Counted from the first letter of the stretch, positions 24,651 through 38,284 are shown. The stretch is DNA of 64,000 bases from Pyxicephalus adspersus (GCF_032062135.1 NC_092862.1:93218426-93282425); one strand, 5' to 3'. Translations and numbers: made by a program. The notes: generated by a model from the sequence alone, not told the origin.

Positions 24651-25586
24651 TAGACAAAAAAGAAACGTACGTGATTTGAAGGGCAGCATTTGCATGACAT
24701 TCCTGGGAAATAAATACCTTAGCAATCTTGGCACACCAAGGCATGCAGTAAAAGAAGAATATTGTGTGTGCTAAAGATACATTTCATTATTTCACATATT
24801 TTAAGTAAAAAACTATTTTTAGTAAGTACATTTTCTTCAATGTAAACATTGCGTGACATCCACAATTTAGGTGTTCTGGATTTTTCTTGATTCTTACATA
24901 CTTTAGGCTGTGTCCCTACTCCGTTTCTTCAAAAGATGGGGAGGCATGGTAAACCCCAATCACGTCTTTGCAGCGGGTGAATGGCCCCATGTGTCATTTG
25001 AATTTGTGAAATACTTCTGTAAACCATTTGTGACACTAAGCTTTAGGAGTTGACTTCTGGTATAGTAGGAAGTGATGCAGATAAATTTAGGTCCAAGTAA
25101 GTGCACTTTCCCATACTGTTTCTGTGAAGGCTAGTTGTGCAAGCAAAATTTTTGACAGCAGCTGAAACCATTGCTGTATTTTATTAGTCTGCTGTCACTA
25201 CTTCAGGGTTATTTGCAGGTTACAGCATTTACAGCACAGGTAGCAGAAAAACACACAGCATGTGTTTATCAGAATCAGATCTAAAAATTGTGGGCTTTCA
25301 TAGGGCTAAGATGCACAAAGTGGAGCATGAACAGTACTGTTTGTCACTAAAAGAAGATATGGTGCTTTCCTAGTAGTATGCAACCCCCCATAACCCACTG
25401 GAGTCACACTCGTAAAGACTGTTTCACTGCTGTACAGAGGGTATAAGGGAGTAGCCCTCATTTTACCTTACCCAAACCAAGAATGTAGGTCAGGTCAAGT
25501 CAAAAAACAACACATTGCATTATAGTATCATATTACAGTGAGAATTTCACATCTGCAGAAAATTACTATTCAAAATTGTGCATATA
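24651..25586. other. Intergenic DNA; nothing recognised
   Basis: Mixed composition, no clear repeat boundaries and no coding signal. Confidence 0.35.
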
Positions 25587-25933
25587 CAGATTGACATTCA
25601 AAAATCCGGCAACCTCTGGACCTGAGGTGCTCCGGACTTTCGAAAATTCCGGATTTTTGAAGGGTATACCCACCTCCACCCACAGGCCAATCTTCCTCTC
25701 GCAGCACCCACAGGCATCTGGCACAGTTCCAGGGAGCAGGCAGCAGGGATGTCCTATTGTGTATTTAGTGTAGCAAGCAAGACCTAACAGCTGTTTCTGG
25801 AGAACAGCGCCATCAAAACATAAGTGGCTAAACAGTGTAATGCAGTACATGTATTGAAAATGCCCTCCGAAGTTCATGCCAGAAAACTGAAGGAACTGGA
25901 TTATCGATGGCTGGATTTTCAATTGTCAACCTG
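25587..25933. mobile_element. Tigger-like (pogo group) MITE with TA duplication
   Basis: TA flanks an element starting cagattgacattcaaaaatc and ending gattttcaattgtcaacctg; these ends are imperfect inverted repeats of about 25 bp beginning CAG. CAG ends with a TA duplication and a ttgacattcaaaaatccgg-type terminus resemble Tigger elements. The 347-bp length and absence of a reading frame with transposase motifs make it non-autonomous. ORFs on both strands here are incidental. Confidence 0.78.
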
Positions 25934-28156
25934 TAATTCCTGATAATTCTGTTGCCATCAACAACAACATTTTCTTACTTACTGAAACAAAGGAGCGAAG
26001 CTGATTATGTATCCCTGGGGTGATTCTAGCCTAAAGGGAATGAATCCATTCAATACAGGGCTTTATTGCAGGAAGGGACATGCAGTATAAGAGTAAGCAT
26101 TCTTATCTGCCTATTTGCTCCATGGAACTGTGAAAATCTTTGAGGTGCACATGCCCAGCTCAGCATTGATTGCAGGATACCCGGCAATTCTGCCTTTCCC
26201 TGAAGTTGCTAGGAAGCAACTAGGAGGGAAAGAAAGAAGAAGATGGTGCAGATGGTACTTAATGTTGAGTGAAATAAAGAAATATTCATGAAAACTGCAC
26301 ATAAATGCAAATTTACCAAAATGCACAGTTAATAAATAGTTACAATATTACTAATTTAATTTTGAGGATTGCAGTAAAATTTGAATTACATTTGACTTTT
26401 CATCAGTTAAGTCATAAACAGGGCGGGGACACTTTTATTATAATCAATGCTCCCAAGGAAATGTGTGGAGTGAACAGCTGAAAATGGATACCCATTATGT
26501 CTTTCTTGAAGGAGACTAAGGATAATAAGAAGCTATCGCACATCCAGTAGTTGCATGCACTCTGCTCTCCCCGAATGCGTTTTTGAAAATTGTATGATCA
26601 TCCTTTGTAGAAAGCAATAAAGATGTACCAACTGTTATACCAAATGGCAGCCAATCGGCAATCCTAGTTGGTCTGACTACAGTACACAGAAAGCTAATTG
26701 GTTATTTTGACTTACTTCTCTTGGCACATACAATCTTTTGCTCTTTTTAAGCCTTGCAGCAAGTATAAAAGGAAGACTTTTACAAAAGATCCTTTTAGTT
26801 TAAAACTTGTTTTTTTAACTATGTTTCCAGAATTTGTTTCTACTACGACGAGGCTTTTGTATGTAAATGTATTTCTGTAATAGTTGGGCATTTTGTTATA
26901 GAATGCAAAAAGTAAAACAAATCAAAAAACACAGTTTTTAAGCCATCTATGTACATGTTTTGATTGTAAAGCCATCCACATAAATTATATTTTTTAGGTG
27001 GGTATGACATCACTATGACACCTAACAACATAAACATGTACTCATAAAAATGACTTCTGTTCGTTGACCTCTTTGCTCATTTTTCTTTTTTTTTTTTAGA
27101 TTTTGTGAAATATTTTTCTTGCTCCACAGTTGTTTGTCTATGTATAAACAGTAGCTTGTGCTCGTCCTTGTATTCCCAAAAGAAATTAGTTATTATAACC
27201 AGTTCATGTTAATTAAACCCTGCTTAAACTACTCAAGCCATATTGACAAGCCTTGTAAAAATAGTTTGCTGTTATGAAAACATGTACCAACATTTTCTGT
27301 TGCTATATACAAAAAAGTACCATCATTTTCAAATGTAGTTGGAATACAAAACATAGTAATATTAAAAATACTTGTAAAAATTTCCTTTAGGTGCACAAAA
27401 AGTTGAAATATGTTTAAAGAATACTTTCAAATCATGAAATCAAGACATACTGCTGAATACACTAAAAGATACTGGTTGTCTGTGCAACAATAACTTTAAC
27501 TATATATAATTAGTGACCCATTTAACCTTGTCAGACAAAATAGCTAGGATGGTAAATTCACAGATTATTGCAACTTCTCCATGGCTAACCATCACCCCTA
27601 TAGATTTTTGGGTCTGCAGACAGGATCATTGGATTGCCCAACCCAGTTCATTTTACAGGGGCTTCTGTGCCCACTTTGCAGCCTAGACCAGTGCTTCCTA
27701 CAAAAGTAGATAAATAAAAAACATTACCATAAATCAAATTTCCAAGATTTTCTGATTGATGGACAGACATTTAAAGTCAGAATGAGTGTTGATGACTTTT
27801 TTTCTCCATTATCTTCTACAAGTACTTTTGTAATGTTTGCTCTAAAAGTAGTTTCAACTTTTTCAAAGTAAGTGCTTAGTGCTTTTACTTGTAGGGTGTA
27901 TATATACTTCTGTATGACGAGCTTCTAAACTGATGTAGCAGTGTAAATTATCACTTGAATTTGTGGTTTATTGAGCAATCTGTTCTTTACAACCCAATAA
28001 TTTACCTTAATATGCCGTATAAATACCCTGCATTTAATTCCTTGGTCCATTCAACATCCCTGATTGCTGCTGTCCATCAATTTACTTCTTTACTGCTTTT
28101 TTGGAAATAGTTGAAACTATTAGCATGAACAAAAGCTCTTAGAATCAACTATTTAC
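25934..28156. other. Intergenic DNA; no gene seen
   Basis: AT-rich. Short frames at 26111-26326 and 26843-27037 lack motifs and splice context. Confidence 0.4.
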
Positions 28157-28291
28157 CCTGAGTTCAGAAAAAATCAGAACTTCATACTGCCTAGCAACAT
28201 CAAGCTGTCTTGCTGGAGGCACAAAGAGCATTCTGTTGCCAAGCAACCTTCTCTGTGTTTCCTCTGGGTTCTCAAAGCTTTCAGATAATTT
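28157..28291 (-). CDS. Candidate 45-codon exon, or a conserved non-coding block
   Basis: On the minus strand an open block reads KLSESFENPE at its start and RQYEVLIFSELR at its end. It is exactly 135 bp, enters after a CAG and leaves at GTAAAT, so both sides are phase 0. The same frame stays open upstream to 28429, but the donor-side frame stops after three codons. The composition (Glu/Arg/Leu rich, little low complexity) and GC content look more like protein than the neighbouring sequence. The acceptor is weak, with little pyrimidine tract. It also contains gttgccaagcaac on the plus strand, close to an RFX X-box, so a regulatory element is a fair alternative. No family is recognised, and no partner exon was found on this strand. 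Confidence 0.3.
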
Positions 28292-29164
28292 CTGTACATC
28301 TTTACAAAGCACGTGGATATACATGAAGCTTATATGTCTGTGTCCAAAGGCAGTATAAACACTGTAATGTTTGAGTGTAGACAACCTAATGACTTGTGAA
28401 ATATTTATATAGAAACATTCACCAAGCAAATGAAGGAACAGCCCATTACAGCATGCAAAATGAGTGTTTATATTGAGTGGATATTTTCCCCAAATAACTG
28501 TTTATAGAACTAATTATGAGCAGTAAATTACTGTTTATTTATTCCTATTGGATGCATTATTCAATACATAAAAATACAATCGAAGAACAACTGCATTTGA
28601 CTTCATATTTTCACCACCTTGGATATGCAATATACAGAGCTGTAGTTTTAGAGAAATTGGAGCATAGCAGTATATTCTTTCCGTTGTTATTCAGAATTGC
28701 CATTTTGCTTGCAAAACCCTTGAGTATGTTTATCATTTTCTTTAATTTTATTTTTAGGAATACTAAGAGATTTTGTGTAAATGGGTAGTAGTAGTACCCC
28801 TTGAATAAAAAACCTGTTATGGAATAATCTTGTCATTTTTTTGTCTTTTCATTCAACCAAAAATGTCAAAACAAAAAATACAAATCCATAAGGTTTTGTT
28901 CATAATACTCTGCATTTATTTAATATAAATACATGATTTATAAGGAAAATGGTATTGAATTGATTGTTACGTAGACAGCCAGCTCACAGGTGCTTTTTAA
29001 TGTGCAATTCTTTTTGATCGGCTGATGGGCATATTATATGATTATTGAGTTGTCATTATGTCATGAATGACAATCCCTAGACAACACTTAATGGAACAGC
29101 AGCATTCTGGAAATCATTTTACAAATTGTGAATTCTATGCTTAAAGCTGAAGTTTAAACTGCTA

Positions 29165-29360
29165 ATATTTTGCCTTCCCTGGATCCTTCCCTACCTTCAT
29201 CAACATGCTAATAAAATTACTGAATAAAAGTCTTTATTTTTTTCACATACATTATTTTAGATCTAGGGACATCATAACAATGTCTCTGCAATGAGGCAGA
29301 TCATGGATTGTGCTGGGGCCCATCAGGGTCCTATACATAGCTTTATGAAAACAGGAAACT
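29165..29360. repeat. Dispersed repeat, family D, copy 2
   Basis: Contains atgctaataaaattactg, gggacatcataaca, ggtcctatacatagcttt and aaacaggaaactga, the counterparts of the copy at 6346. Diverged but collinear. Confidence 0.55.
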
Positions 29361-29969
29361 GAAAATGCCAACATATATTAAACATTCATGTCCAAAATTA
29401 AAATCCACCTAATGAAAGGGGTTGGCCAGGGACAGTAAGGCTGGTAAGTAAATGGTTAGGTGATGCTGGATGTCAATGGCTAAGGAAACTACTTTCTGCA
29501 GATTCTAAAGTACAAAGCTGACTTTGTCCATTAAAATCAATTTTAGTACAGAAGAAGAGCCTATACAACTGTGCAAGACTGTAAGTAATGCTGAGGGGGG
29601 AAAAAGTATACAGACACTACTATTTTTATGCCTGAGCTCACACTTACAAGACCAAGAAAGTATTTTCTTATTTCAAGAATGCAAGAGGAGGGAGAATATT
29701 TTTTAAAAAAGAGACAGAGAAAAGCTGATACAGTGAAATGAAATGAAATCTAATTATATTTTTAAACCCCTCTCAAAGCTTTAACTCGGTTATAGTGGTC
29801 TATATCCCAGTAGGTCAACCTAAAAGTTATAGAGATGCGTATGTAAAGCCCATGACACTGCCAGAGGGCTATACAATAGTAGCACATTTTTATTGTGTTA
29901 AGGTGTAATGCATGAAGTTAAGCAGCTCATTCAAAATGCATTTTTGGAGCAAACTAGAATGCTTACTTC

Positions 29970-31010
29970 AAAGTCATCTTTAGTGTCATTGGCTGCAATA
30001 AAAAAAAACCCCTAGCATCAGTGTCATGACTGCAATAATTACCCTAATCCCCCTAATGGTCTAATTCTGTCCAAATTTCCGTGCAAAAAGCGTTACAATT
30101 TTTTTGCATGAAAATTTATTTTACATTGTAGGCTATAATTCTTAGGCATAACTCCCCAAAATATGTCCAATAGTTAATAAATTTAATTATTTTAATAAAA
30201 ATATTAAATCTGCTAATAAAAAAAGAATAAAAAAATGTAATAACTCTACAGTAGCATATATAATATAATTAAATATATATTATATGAAGATTTCTTTGTA
30301 TCGGAGTCAATACAGCTATTTTGTATTGAATCCAATACAAAATAATTTGAATTTCCCTCTGCCCTGCCCGCATGAACCAGCACCCACACCGACTTCATGG
30401 GAAACCCCGTAGATCTCGGCTTTTCACTTTGAGCCTGGAGATCGGAGGGAGAAGACGTGTCCCCAGGACCTGCGGGGACCAGAAGGACAACATGGGACGA
30501 CAACGGAGGAAGGTAAGTGGCGTTTTTCTTAGCTGAAAGCGACCCTGAGTGTGACTCGGGATTACTGTTTTTTGCAAATAAAATCCACCCTGAGTCACAC
30601 TTGGGATTACCACTAGGGGGGCTAGCTTTGGTGTCAGTGACCACAATAAAACTTCTAGCACTGGTGTCAGCAGATGCAATAAAATCCCTCAGCTCTATTG
30701 TCACGATTAAAGAGGAATTAAACCCAAAAAAACTCCCAAAACAAAAAATAGACTTACCTTCAATCCCACAGAGCAATTGATCTGTCCTTAGGTTTCTTCC
30801 ATCTTTGGGCAGGCTCAGGCACAGAAGGAGCAGCCACAAGCCTCCCAGGATGCATGATTTAGGTATCCCGGGAGGCTCTGCACTCCCATCCATTAAGGGG
30901 GTGATGCTGCACCCTTTTTTTAAAAAAAAGGGTGTTCCACTTAAAAAAACACAAACAGAATTTTTACCTTGTTTACCCTTTTATGTAATGTGAAAAATCT
31001 GAGTTTAGGT
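29970..31010. repeat. Composite repeat cluster
   Basis: The phrase gtgtca-(n)-actgcaataa recurs at 29987, 30022, 30632 and 30663, with agc...ggtgtcagtgaccacaataaaa forms. Around 30541-30612 two units of accctgagt-(n)-gggattac lie 46 bp apart, each quasi-palindromic. From 30710 a block reading aattaaacccaaaaaaactcc to ccatccattaaggg is repeat-like. A 215-codon minus-strand frame (30246-30893) crosses all of these units and is therefore not treated as a gene. Confidence 0.55.
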
Positions 31011-31103
31011 ACGTTTTTACTAATTTTTTTAGTGCTTGGCTGCTCTACACAGTTCATTACACAGTGCCCAACAGATACTGGACCAAAGCCAGGGCACACA
31101 TAG

Positions 31104-31320
31104 AGCCTGATTTATTATAGCTCTCCAAGTCTGCACAATACAGACTATCGTGTGAACCTGGGTAATCCAACAAACCTGAAATGTTTTTTTACTCATTTGC
31201 TATTATTTACCAAATGTTTTCAAACCTGAACTAGACCTATTCAAAGTTTGCTGGATTACCCCAGTTTACCCATGATAGTCTATTTTCCCCAGTTTTGGAG
31301 AGCTTTGATTAATCAGCACC
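31104..31320. repeat. Palindromic MITE, family A, copy 3
   Basis: Starts with gcctgatttattatagctc and ends with agagctttgattaatcagc. The arms match those of the other copies but the inner stem has diverged (gtgaacctgggtaatccaac). Confidence 0.7.
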
Positions 31321-31576
31321 ATAGAGTCAATGAACTGCAAGTGGCCTGTGGGTTGCTTGTTGGGCACCCGGGGCCATGGCTGTGAGAGCTATAGTTAGGA
31401 ACAACAAACTGATTTTTTTTTGTAACTGTCCTAATAAATGATACTTGTCGAAGCATAAATTGGAACTTCATTTGGACCCCAATCCAGGTCATTTGTACTT
31501 CCCTCTAGAAGATCTGGAATAGATAGAAAAGTACTGTTTTTCTTAAAAATAAAAGTATCCCCTACACAATTGTTTC

Positions 31577-31735
31577 CAACCAGCGTTTCTCCAGGGATTG
31601 CTAAGGATTCCTTAAGCAATGAGCAATTTGTGCCTCTTGGGTCAGTTTAATTGACACCAAACATCTTTTTGGCTATCTGTAAGAGCTGAATATTTAGTAA
31701 TTATAAAAGGGGTTCCATGAAGACCTGATACATAC
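31577..31735. repeat. Dispersed repeat, family C, copy 2
   Basis: Carries cagcgtttctccaggg, gattccttaagcaatgagc, gtcagtttaattgacacca, atctttttggctatctgta and a further aaggggttccatgaagacct end that copy 1 lacks. About 80 percent similar to copy 1 by eye. Confidence 0.65.
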
Positions 31736-34700
31736 ATAGTGCCCCCCAAAATGTAAAAAAAGAAATAGGAAATATCCAACTAAAAACCCCGATTGTAAAA
31801 CTAACCTAGCCTAAAATAGACCTAAACGCCAGAAGTCATGAATTGCTATGCTATAGAAAATTTAGATCTAGAAATTGTAAATGTTGTGTTGTGCTTGAAC
31901 CGTGCAATTATTTTTTATATAAATAAACCTATTTATTAAAGGAAGAAAGCAATGTATTGACAACAAACTGTTTATAGCAATAAATAGCTTTGATACAGAT
32001 ATAATTTACCATCATGTAAGTGAAAATTGATAAAAAAAAACAGGGCTCTTTATTAGTGCAAACTTTCTACCTAATAAATTCACGTTATAAAAAGAAAATA
32101 ATTCTATTAGCTATGGATCCAGTGTTAGTTTTGATAGTAGATTGATTTAGTTTTTCTGTTATTTTCCTTTAGGTTTTCATGTGTAAGGATGTAGAATGGC
32201 AGAAATTTTTGGACACTTTGTCTAATTAAATCAAGGGCGTTTTGTAAAATAAGTATTGGTAAAGGTGAAAATTAAAAGCAAATAGAACTTTTTAAGTAAA
32301 ATAATTATAATGGAAGAAACTCAACTTCTTCCATGTGGGTGTGAAGGCAAAGTAGTGTCAAGGAGTGAGAAATGGGATTGTAGGGGCAGGGGAGTTAAAA
32401 TTTCTTGAATTCCTACTCCTAATAGCATTTCACATCCTAATGTGAGTATGTCTTGGTACCCCTATGGTTGGAGGTTGCAGTGTGATGTATAATGCATCCT
32501 CTTCTGGGCTCTTTTGAGAGGTCCACCTGCACCCAAAAAAACAAGGTATGGTAAGTCAACAATAAAGTTAAAAGTTATAAAATCATAAAAAAATCTGTTT
32601 GTAGCGCATTAGCAAATGATAACTGGATATACCTTTTCCATCTGTCTTCCTAATTTGAGCACAGCTTCCAGAGAAAGTGTAATGGGCTTCACTGTGAACT
32701 AGTATTAGTTTTGTAAACTGCAGATCACCCCCACTTCTTTTTCTTGTTATGAAGAAGAGGAGGAGGGTTTTAGAAATAGGTAAAATTTTTAGCTGACAGT
32801 TTTATCCTTTAGATTTAATGAAGATTTTGTGTTTGTGTTGATGTTCCTTGAGTCATGACTCAATTTTTATTGTAAATAGAATATATTGATACAAATGTTG
32901 CATTTACCCAACTAACATGGGATGTACAAAACCAATAGCATCATCTTTTACGGTCCGTGCTTAAACAGAAGGCAGGATCCGACAGCAAAGAGGTTAAATG
33001 TAGAAAGTGTAAAAATAAATTACAGATAAACACAGTCTATTTAAATGGGTCAACTGTTGTTTCTTCACATTTAGCTTTTTATATCTTTGTTCCTAACAGA
33101 CAATAGCTGCATTTTAGTGTTTAACAGAGTGAGAAGGGAAAGCAGTAGAGCAATGACATTAAATAAAACAACTTATTAAAGTGTGAGAGGAACAACAACC
33201 CTTAGGGAGCTTGCTAGATCTTTTTTGTAAATGTAACAAAAAGAGAATGACCTGAAATAACCTAAAATAAATGGACAGCATTAAACACACTGAGAAGCAC
33301 CAAAGCTATCTTTTAGTTAAAGAACTTTCAGTTGTAAAGAAACACATAAATACAGGATAATACAGATCCAGAATTTTTATTTAATTTTTTTACTCAAGAT
33401 TTATTTATTAGTTTTTGATTCCATAGATCTGGATTTTTTTACTTTTAAATTATTCCACTGTATTTTGTATCAATTGTATATTATGTTTATAAGGAGTCTA
33501 TATGTTTTGTTCTCATGTCCACTTTCATAAATAGTAAACATTACCATTTGTCCCGGACTATTTGAATTGTGTTTTAGGGATGGTCGAAATTGCAATAAAA
33601 CAAACAACTCAAATATGGAATTTTTTTTTTACTTAGAACATTATGATTCTGCATTTTAGCAAAAAAACTACATTTTTTAACACATACATACACAATACTT
33701 GAAATTCTTTTTTATAGAAAGCTTTGGTATTGTTAAGACATTATCCAACTTAAGAAAAAGTGTGAGAATTTTGATGAAAAGTTCTTGGAAAGGCCCTATT
33801 GGCAAGGCCTTATATTTTGAGCAAGGCTCTTCATCATTCTGTAAAACAACAAATGGAATTCATATTTATTAATTTATTTTTTATTTTGAGAATGGGGGGA
33901 GTAGCATTAATTGGATATATAACCGAACTATTCATCAGCATTCAATCGATATATTGATCAAACGCTTATTGTCGTCCATCATCCATCCATCAGAATGCTC
34001 AATTTTCTGAAAGTTAGAATCATAGCAATAAATCTAGTCAGTGTAAAACCAGATTGACTGTCTCTCTCTTTATGCCCTTTCTGCTCCACCAGGTATGTAA
34101 AACCCACAGAACTGCTATTTATATGATGGGTAGGAACTGTTTCTTACATAGAGCGTAAAGGAGCACTGGATACCAGCTTCCAGACTCAGCTGAATATCAA
34201 TTTTTGTTCAAAAGAATTGGCATATCCTTTTTATTGGTTAGATCGTCAATGGCTTTCATAGTTCAGATTTTATTTAAAAATGTTTAAGGAAGTGAGTTTC
34301 ACAATCTTTTATGAGAAGCCCAGTTTAAATATTTGGGTAAAGGTGGCATGGGCCAAAAGAGGAATATTTTTCTAGGTATCCTAAAGCAAAGCTGTCCCTA
34401 CACTGTCAAAATAAAATGTTACCCTTCACAATGCTGTGGTAGCCCCACTGCACAGTGATTTATCTTATTTTTCTATAAGAAAGGCTTTGAGGAACAGGGT
34501 CAGTCCTGCACTGAAAAAGGTCGATTTTATCTTGCATGCCAGATCCCACATTTATTTCCCCCTGACAATGAGAATATCATGGTTATCAACATCTGACAAT
34601 CTCTCCCATAAACCCATATGTGTTGAAAATTCAATTCCCTTGTTATCACCAGTAAGAAAAGAGGTGTTAGATGTAGTGTCACAAACACCCTAGTGCCCTC

Positions 34701-34869
34701 TTCTGTAACAACTGTGTGGACTTTTTGCCATTCAAATGTACTCTGGGATAGATTGATTTCTGTAGATAACAATATACAAAAACATAAATGAGAACCGATT
34801 ACATGGACCACAACTGTATTCAATTGTCTTAAAACAGAACATGTTTTTTTTTCCTGCTTACCTATTCTT
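31736..34869. other. Intergenic DNA; no gene seen
   Basis: AT-rich throughout. Around 33900-34020 there is a tctgaaagttagaatc and catcatccatccatcagaat block of repeat type. The 85-codon plus frame at 34436-34693 has no domain. Confidence 0.4.
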
Positions 34870-35240
34870 GCTGAAATTCTTCCATCAACGTAGTTACTGC
34901 ACCCAGTGAATCTCGCACTGTCTTGATTTTCATCTTCTTTTGGGAGCTCCTTTTTATGTCCCATGCTACCATCATCTTTCTTATGGGTTCTTGATGACGT
35001 CTTGCACTCCACATGTGGCATGGGTTTCCAGATAATAAAAAGTGCCAATCTCACGCATGTGCAAGATCTTGTGCTTGTTTATTTACATTTGAGGAAGGCC
35101 CCTGATGATGCAGTGCTTGATCTCAGACATAAACAGAAGGGGCAGCCCAGCAGCCTCCTGGGATATGTATATAAGTATCCCATGAAGCTGCAAGTTTCCT
35201 CTTCAGTCTTTAAAGGCCGCTTTAAAGTAGTAAAAAGTGT
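34870..35240. repeat. Probable dispersed repeat, class unknown
   Basis: A GC-richer block with tgatgacgtcttgcactcc, ctcacgcatgtgcaagatc, agaaggggcagcccagcag and ctttaaaggccgctttaaag (a short perfect palindrome). Its style matches other frog repeats. Open frames on both strands cross it without recognisable domains. Confidence 0.4.
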
Positions 35241-37564
35241 AAATTTGTTTTTTTTTAAATGTAACCCTTTTTCATAATGTTTGCATTTTGATGATAGGTT
35301 TGCTTTGTTATATGGTTTGTTCTAATATTATATTTAAAACATAGTTATTTTCAGAGATACCACTTTCCATACAAACAGTGAGTCTAATTGTATATTATTC
35401 TGTGTATTTTAACCATATCATTTTGCTAAATTTTCTATTTTGTGATATCAGTCTTGCATTCATACATTTTCATTTTAACTCCTTCAAATTATAAAACATT
35501 GTATATGCCTTTTGGGGTTTTAAAAATCACAGGTGTCTGAGAACATGTATTTGGGTACTCATGTTAATATTTTGATGGATGGTCTTGAACTTGCATAGTT
35601 TGTAACTACTGATTTAATCTTGATTTGTATACTTTGATAAACAGAACACATACACATGTTCACAATACTTTACTTATTACAAGTTTTAGTGATCTTCTTG
35701 TTTGACTAGCAGCTATCCTGACCTTTGAGGGACTTGTCACTAAGCTCTGCAGTCATATAAATGTGTTTTGTGCAAGCCAGAAGTAAAGGGGCAGGTGTTA
35801 AATTAACACAGAGGACCTCAGAGACATTATTTTGGCAGGATGTGTAACTAATCTATAAAAAACATCTTTGACCTTATAAGCCTCAAGGAAGTAGCACAGG
35901 TGGTCAAACAGATAAGAGGCAGTTCAAGAATAAAGACACTCTCAGATAATCTCTCCCAGGACAAGAGAGATCTGCCTTTAGTGGCCATACATATAAATTA
36001 AAGCCTAACTCCAGGCAGATGCAAACAATTTAATGCAGTTATATGTTCATTAAAAAGGCATTACATGTATTTCAAATGCATTTTAAATGCAGTTGGTATT
36101 AGTATCGTAATTTGTCTTTGCAATTCCCTGCACAGCCTGGTTTTATTGTATTACATGGTGCTGTCAACCTACTGCGGCCTATGCAATATACACACATCAA
36201 ATGATGTGGTGGTCTGATATGTGTACAGTTGTCACCAAACGTCGGTTATGGATCCATCTGTCCTTTGTTGCTGGAAACGATCTCGAAAGAAATGCATATG
36301 TTGTAAAAACTTTTTTTCTCTGAGGGACAGATTGCATATTTTCCAATACCCATAATCAACCATTCTCCACCAAGATTCCAACAGAGGTTTTCAGAGTTCC
36401 TTAAACTGTGACTAATTGACCTTCTTTTGATGATGCCTGCATGGTTCTGGAGCCAACAACACTTTGTAGAGCTAGCTGCAACAATGTTTTCCTCGTTGTT
36501 CTTTCCATTGGCACCAATATAGGAGGCTTTTTCCCCACTCATACTCAATAAATTGGTTTTTGCAAGAGTAAAAAGATTGAAAAAGGCTGACGTTATTATT
36601 GTCTGCAGTATGTTTATCAAGCCATGGCAAAATCTGTCATGGCAAAATTGTGATTTACAGTCAGAGGGGTTTAGGAGCCTGCTTGATGTATATTCCTTGT
36701 ATCCCCTTTGTTTCATGTAGTAAAAAGCCTAGTCGTTATAGAGTTCAGTAACTCAATCTTCTAGATTACATATACCTATCTCCCTCTAACCAGTTTTCCT
36801 TTAACCTTTCCCTGTCCCTCGAACCTCAGTGTTTTCTGGATGTATACATTTACATTTTTTTAAAATGTATAATTACATACAAACTATTTATTTTTACAAC
36901 TTGCTATCCAAGATTGCTGGTTTACTAAGGAACTGGAGCTACAGACCTCGTGAATGTACCTCTTTGTAGTCCCAAAGCACTGGTATGACTGATTTGCTAT
37001 TCTCATACAATTGTGCATTGCTACTACATGGATAAGCAAAGTCAATAGAGAATTTATGGTTTTTACAAATTTCTGAACATACATGTACCTAATATATGGT
37101 GTACCTAAATATAGATGGGTTTTTGGATTATGTAATTGCTGTTAGTATTTCTAGGTTTGCTGACAATTTAGAAAAAAAAAATGTAATTAGTGAAAAGCCT
37201 CAGTGAACTATATACAGTGAACTATATACAGAGAATTATAGTGTTCTGTATGCATTTATCTTTATGTGCTTAGAAGGTTAATTTGCTCACAATTTGCATT
37301 TGACATACGCTGTAATCTAGTGCTTTGGGGTTTAGAAGTAACAATAACACACGTGTTTAGGCCATCTGCATCTCACTGTGACAAGAAACTGCATTATGAC
37401 AGATCTGAAAAAGTATCCTCCCAAAATCCACTGATCACAGACACCCTAGCTGTCCTAAATGAAAAATTTTCCCGCTTTCCCTGTTTTGGAGAATACTCAA
37501 ATTTTTGGTTATTCCCCTAACTTTTAGTCCTAATTACAGTTGTCATCAGGACCAATAGAGAGAA
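35241..37564. other. Intergenic DNA; no gene recognised
   Basis: It holds a 156-codon minus frame (36246-36716) with no recognisable domain. Around 37203-37231 the 14-bp unit cagtgaactatata occurs twice in tandem. Confidence 0.4.
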
Positions 37565-37793
37565 TGGGCCCGATTTATGAAAATTCTCCAATGCTAGAGA
37601 GGATACACTTAACTCATCAGTGAAGCTGGGTGATCCAGCAAACTTGGAATGGATTTCCTAAAAGTAATTTGCTATTTGCTAGCAAATGTTTTAAATCTTG
37701 GACCCAATCCTTTCCAGGTTTGCTAGATCACCCAGCTTCACTGATGAAAGTGTATCTTCTCTAGCTTTGAAGAGCTTTCATAAATCAGGCCCA
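37565..37793. repeat. Palindromic MITE, family A, copy 4
   Basis: Well preserved. Left arm gggcccgatttatgaaaa, right arm ctttcataaatcaggccc. Both halves carry the gtgaagctgggtgatccag core and its complement around a gctagcaaatg centre. The near-perfect hairpin suggests it is younger than copies 3 and 6. Confidence 0.8.
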
Positions 37794-38284
37794 ATGAATC
37801 ACTCACTTTGCCCAATAAGCACACAGACAGCAATAATACACTGACAAGGGTTCAAACTTCTTACCACTATCTAATACTTAAAGAAGAGCAAGGTAATTTT
37901 TTTAACTAAATTTTTTTTGTGCAAATAAATAAGGCCTTCATGAAGACATTTCAATACCCCCAAATTTTCCCTCTTTTATGCCGTGTCATCAGCCATAGGA
38001 GCATCCAGGGGCTGTTATAGGGTGGTGCAAAGTGTGCTGCTGAATGAGAACCACGAACAATCCTCAGCCAAGCTGAGGTAGCTAAGATCAGCACCATTTT
38101 GGCTAGCCATGATCTGCCTGCATTATTTAGACAAGCATAATAAATTACCCAGTCTAGAATAAGGTGTGTAATAAAACAAAGTTTGAATTCATATTTAGTT
38201 TTTGGTATGTATACAGATGTTTTGTATAAAACAATGATTGGGTACGTATGTTTCTATTATTGTTCAGGTTAAAAATATGTGCTT

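Noticed and set aside
30246..30893. 215-codon minus-strand open frame with a hydrophobic start
   Set aside because: It runs across several repeat units (gtgtca...aataaa and ccctgagt...gggatta) and a low-complexity AT end, has no domain, and the antisense strand is open too.
34527..35054. 175-codon minus-strand open frame
   Set aside because: It overlaps a block that looks like a dispersed repeat, and the other strand is open over the same region.
36246..36716. 156-codon minus-strand open frame
   Set aside because: No recognised domain or splice context, composition like the flanks, and part of it resembles repeat sequence (ggaaacgatctcgaaag).
37266..37520. Possible exon with HYDRSEKVSSQNPLITD
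   Set aside because: An acceptor-like gacaag precedes it but there is no donor in a matching phase, and no partner exon.
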